A stretch of 64,000 bases of DNA from Torreya grandis (taxonomy: Eukaryota; Streptophyta; Pinopsida; Cupressales; Taxaceae). The stretch covers positions 636,001-700,000 of the forward strand of contig JARHVA010004903.1 in the NCBI GenBank assembly GCA_037957365.1. The letters are read 5' to 3'. The notes beneath the pieces were generated by a model that saw only the letters and a list, made by a program, of their open reading frames with translations, was not told the DNA's origin and made no database searches. Positions 63,401 through 64,000 of this stretch are shown piece by piece. Position 1 is the first letter of the stretch; the number at the start of each line of letters is the position of its first letter. Position numbers and translations under genes: made by a program.

Positions 63401-64000
63401 AGTTGATGTTTCTATCTGCCTTCATCAGGGAGGAGAAAAATGAAATCATTTCCTCCTTAATTTCCTTTTCCTCTGTTATCTTCTGAACTCCTTTTTTCAA
63501 ATGATGGATATGTGTTTTCGCTCTGTGTTTCAAAGTGGAGAGGTGGAAAAACTTAGTATTTTTATCTCCTTCTTTCAACCATTACACCCTTGATCTTTGT
63601 CTCCAATAGATTTCCTCCTTAGTTATTATGTCTTGGTACTGTACCAATAGTTCACTTTCTTCTCTTTGGGATTCTGAAGTATATCCATATTGCTGGATTT
63701 TTTCCTGTATTCTTCTAATATTCTCCTTGATGATCTTCTTTTCCGCAAAAATATTTCCAAAACAGTCCTTATTCCATTTCTTAACTTTCTTTTTAACATT
63801 CTTAAGTTTGGATACAACTCGGAAGAGAGCTAATCCCTCTATAGAGATATTCCACCACTCTTTTATTTTGTCTTCAAACTGTGGATGCTGCAGCCACATC
63901 TTTTCAAATCTGAATGGATGATTCTTTTTTTGGTTCAGTTTGTCCACAGAGAATATTAGAGGGAAATGATCTGAGCCTATTATGTGGTGTGCTTCCAACT
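60474..64000 (-). pseudogene. LINE ORF2: endonuclease tail, RT, zinc finger, RNase H (five stops)
   Basis: One unbroken register of 1,174 visible codons, partial at its 5' end. SDHFPLIF (about 63955-63975) is the C-terminal endonuclease block. RT spans about 63300-62480: GPDGFPMFFFQKLW, YQFRPISLCNSLYK, KVDIAKAYDRVDW, KGLRQGDPISPILF and the intact catalytic FVDD box near 62565. A post-RT block (GGLGIRKIRSMN) is near 62070. The zinc finger CILCKRDLKDRDHLFVNC is at about 61397-61342. The C-terminal RNase H has NFDGA, VEATAAL, LEGDSL and ANGVADWL, so all four catalytic acids remain (codons near 60947, 60827, 60755, 60608). Internal stops are at 63582, 62469, 61809, 61701 and 61467: four TAG, one TAA. 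Confidence 0.92.

Larger units (their letters stand above)
58463..64000 (-). mobile_element. Plant L1-type LINE with RNase H, running off the window
   Basis: ORF2 occupies 60474-64000 on the minus strand; the 5' part (most of the endonuclease and any ORF1) lies beyond base 64000. The 3' limit is uncertain: either near 60470 or near 58463 if the downstream frame belongs to it. Base composition is richer in G+C than the rest of the window, which fits a younger insertion. Confidence 0.75.

Noticed and set aside
63628..63921. 97-codon plus-strand frame
   Set aside because: Antisense of LINE ORF2, which shows strong protein motifs in its own frame.

Overview
This window looks like deep intergenic DNA from a large plant nuclear genome. 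It is about two-thirds or more A+T and very poor in CpG. I recognise no host gene. Everything I can identify is a retrotransposon in some state of decay: Ty3/gypsy elements of the Tat lineage (recognised by a second RNase H between the first RNase H and integrase), one Ty1/copia element with very long LTRs, and two non-LTR (LINE) remnants. Long LTRs, deep nesting and slow decay with few indels suggest a gymnosperm or another giant-genome plant. That is an inference, because no diagnostic gene is present.

Layout. 1-5.1 kb: noncoding 3' ends and LTR pieces of gypsy-like elements, with two diverged copies of the same polypurine-tract-plus-LTR module. 5.1-7.7 kb: nothing recognisable. 7.7-8.8 kb: a worn LINE reverse transcriptase. 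9.5-14.5 kb: element B, the 3' half of a Tat gypsy element ending in a purine tract and a partial LTR. 14,515-30,924: element A, a complete Tat gypsy element of 16.4 kb with 1.19 kb LTRs (about 11% diverged in a hand-compared sample), gag, protease, G-patch-like linker, RT, RNase H, second RNase H, integrase and a long 3' region full of hairpin repeats. 31-46.9 kb: element C, another gypsy element split by element F, a copia element at 32,714-44,610. C's gag zinc knuckle lies left of F and its protease right of it. F's 5' LTR exceeds its 3' LTR by 681 bases, the unit of a tandem duplication inside it. 47-51 kb: unrecognised, ending in a 41-bp tandem array. 51,153-58,324: element D, a compact gypsy-like element with 1.3 kb LTRs and a legible protease but no legible RT. 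58.45-64 kb, minus strand: a much better preserved LINE ORF2 (endonuclease tail, RT, zinc finger, RNase H), followed on the same strand by a separate 532-codon frame encoding an unfamiliar protein.

No gene here is likely to make a functional product. Decay follows one pattern: reading frames stay in register for hundreds of codons while glutamine and tryptophan codons have become TAG or TAA, as expected from C-to-T change at methylated cytosines. The most interesting signals are in noncoding parts: hairpin families in element A's 3' region that keep a loop while their stems change together, a perfect 14-bp hairpin in its leader, and a short block recurring in several unrelated elements. The unfamiliar protein downstream of the LINE is the best coding candidate.
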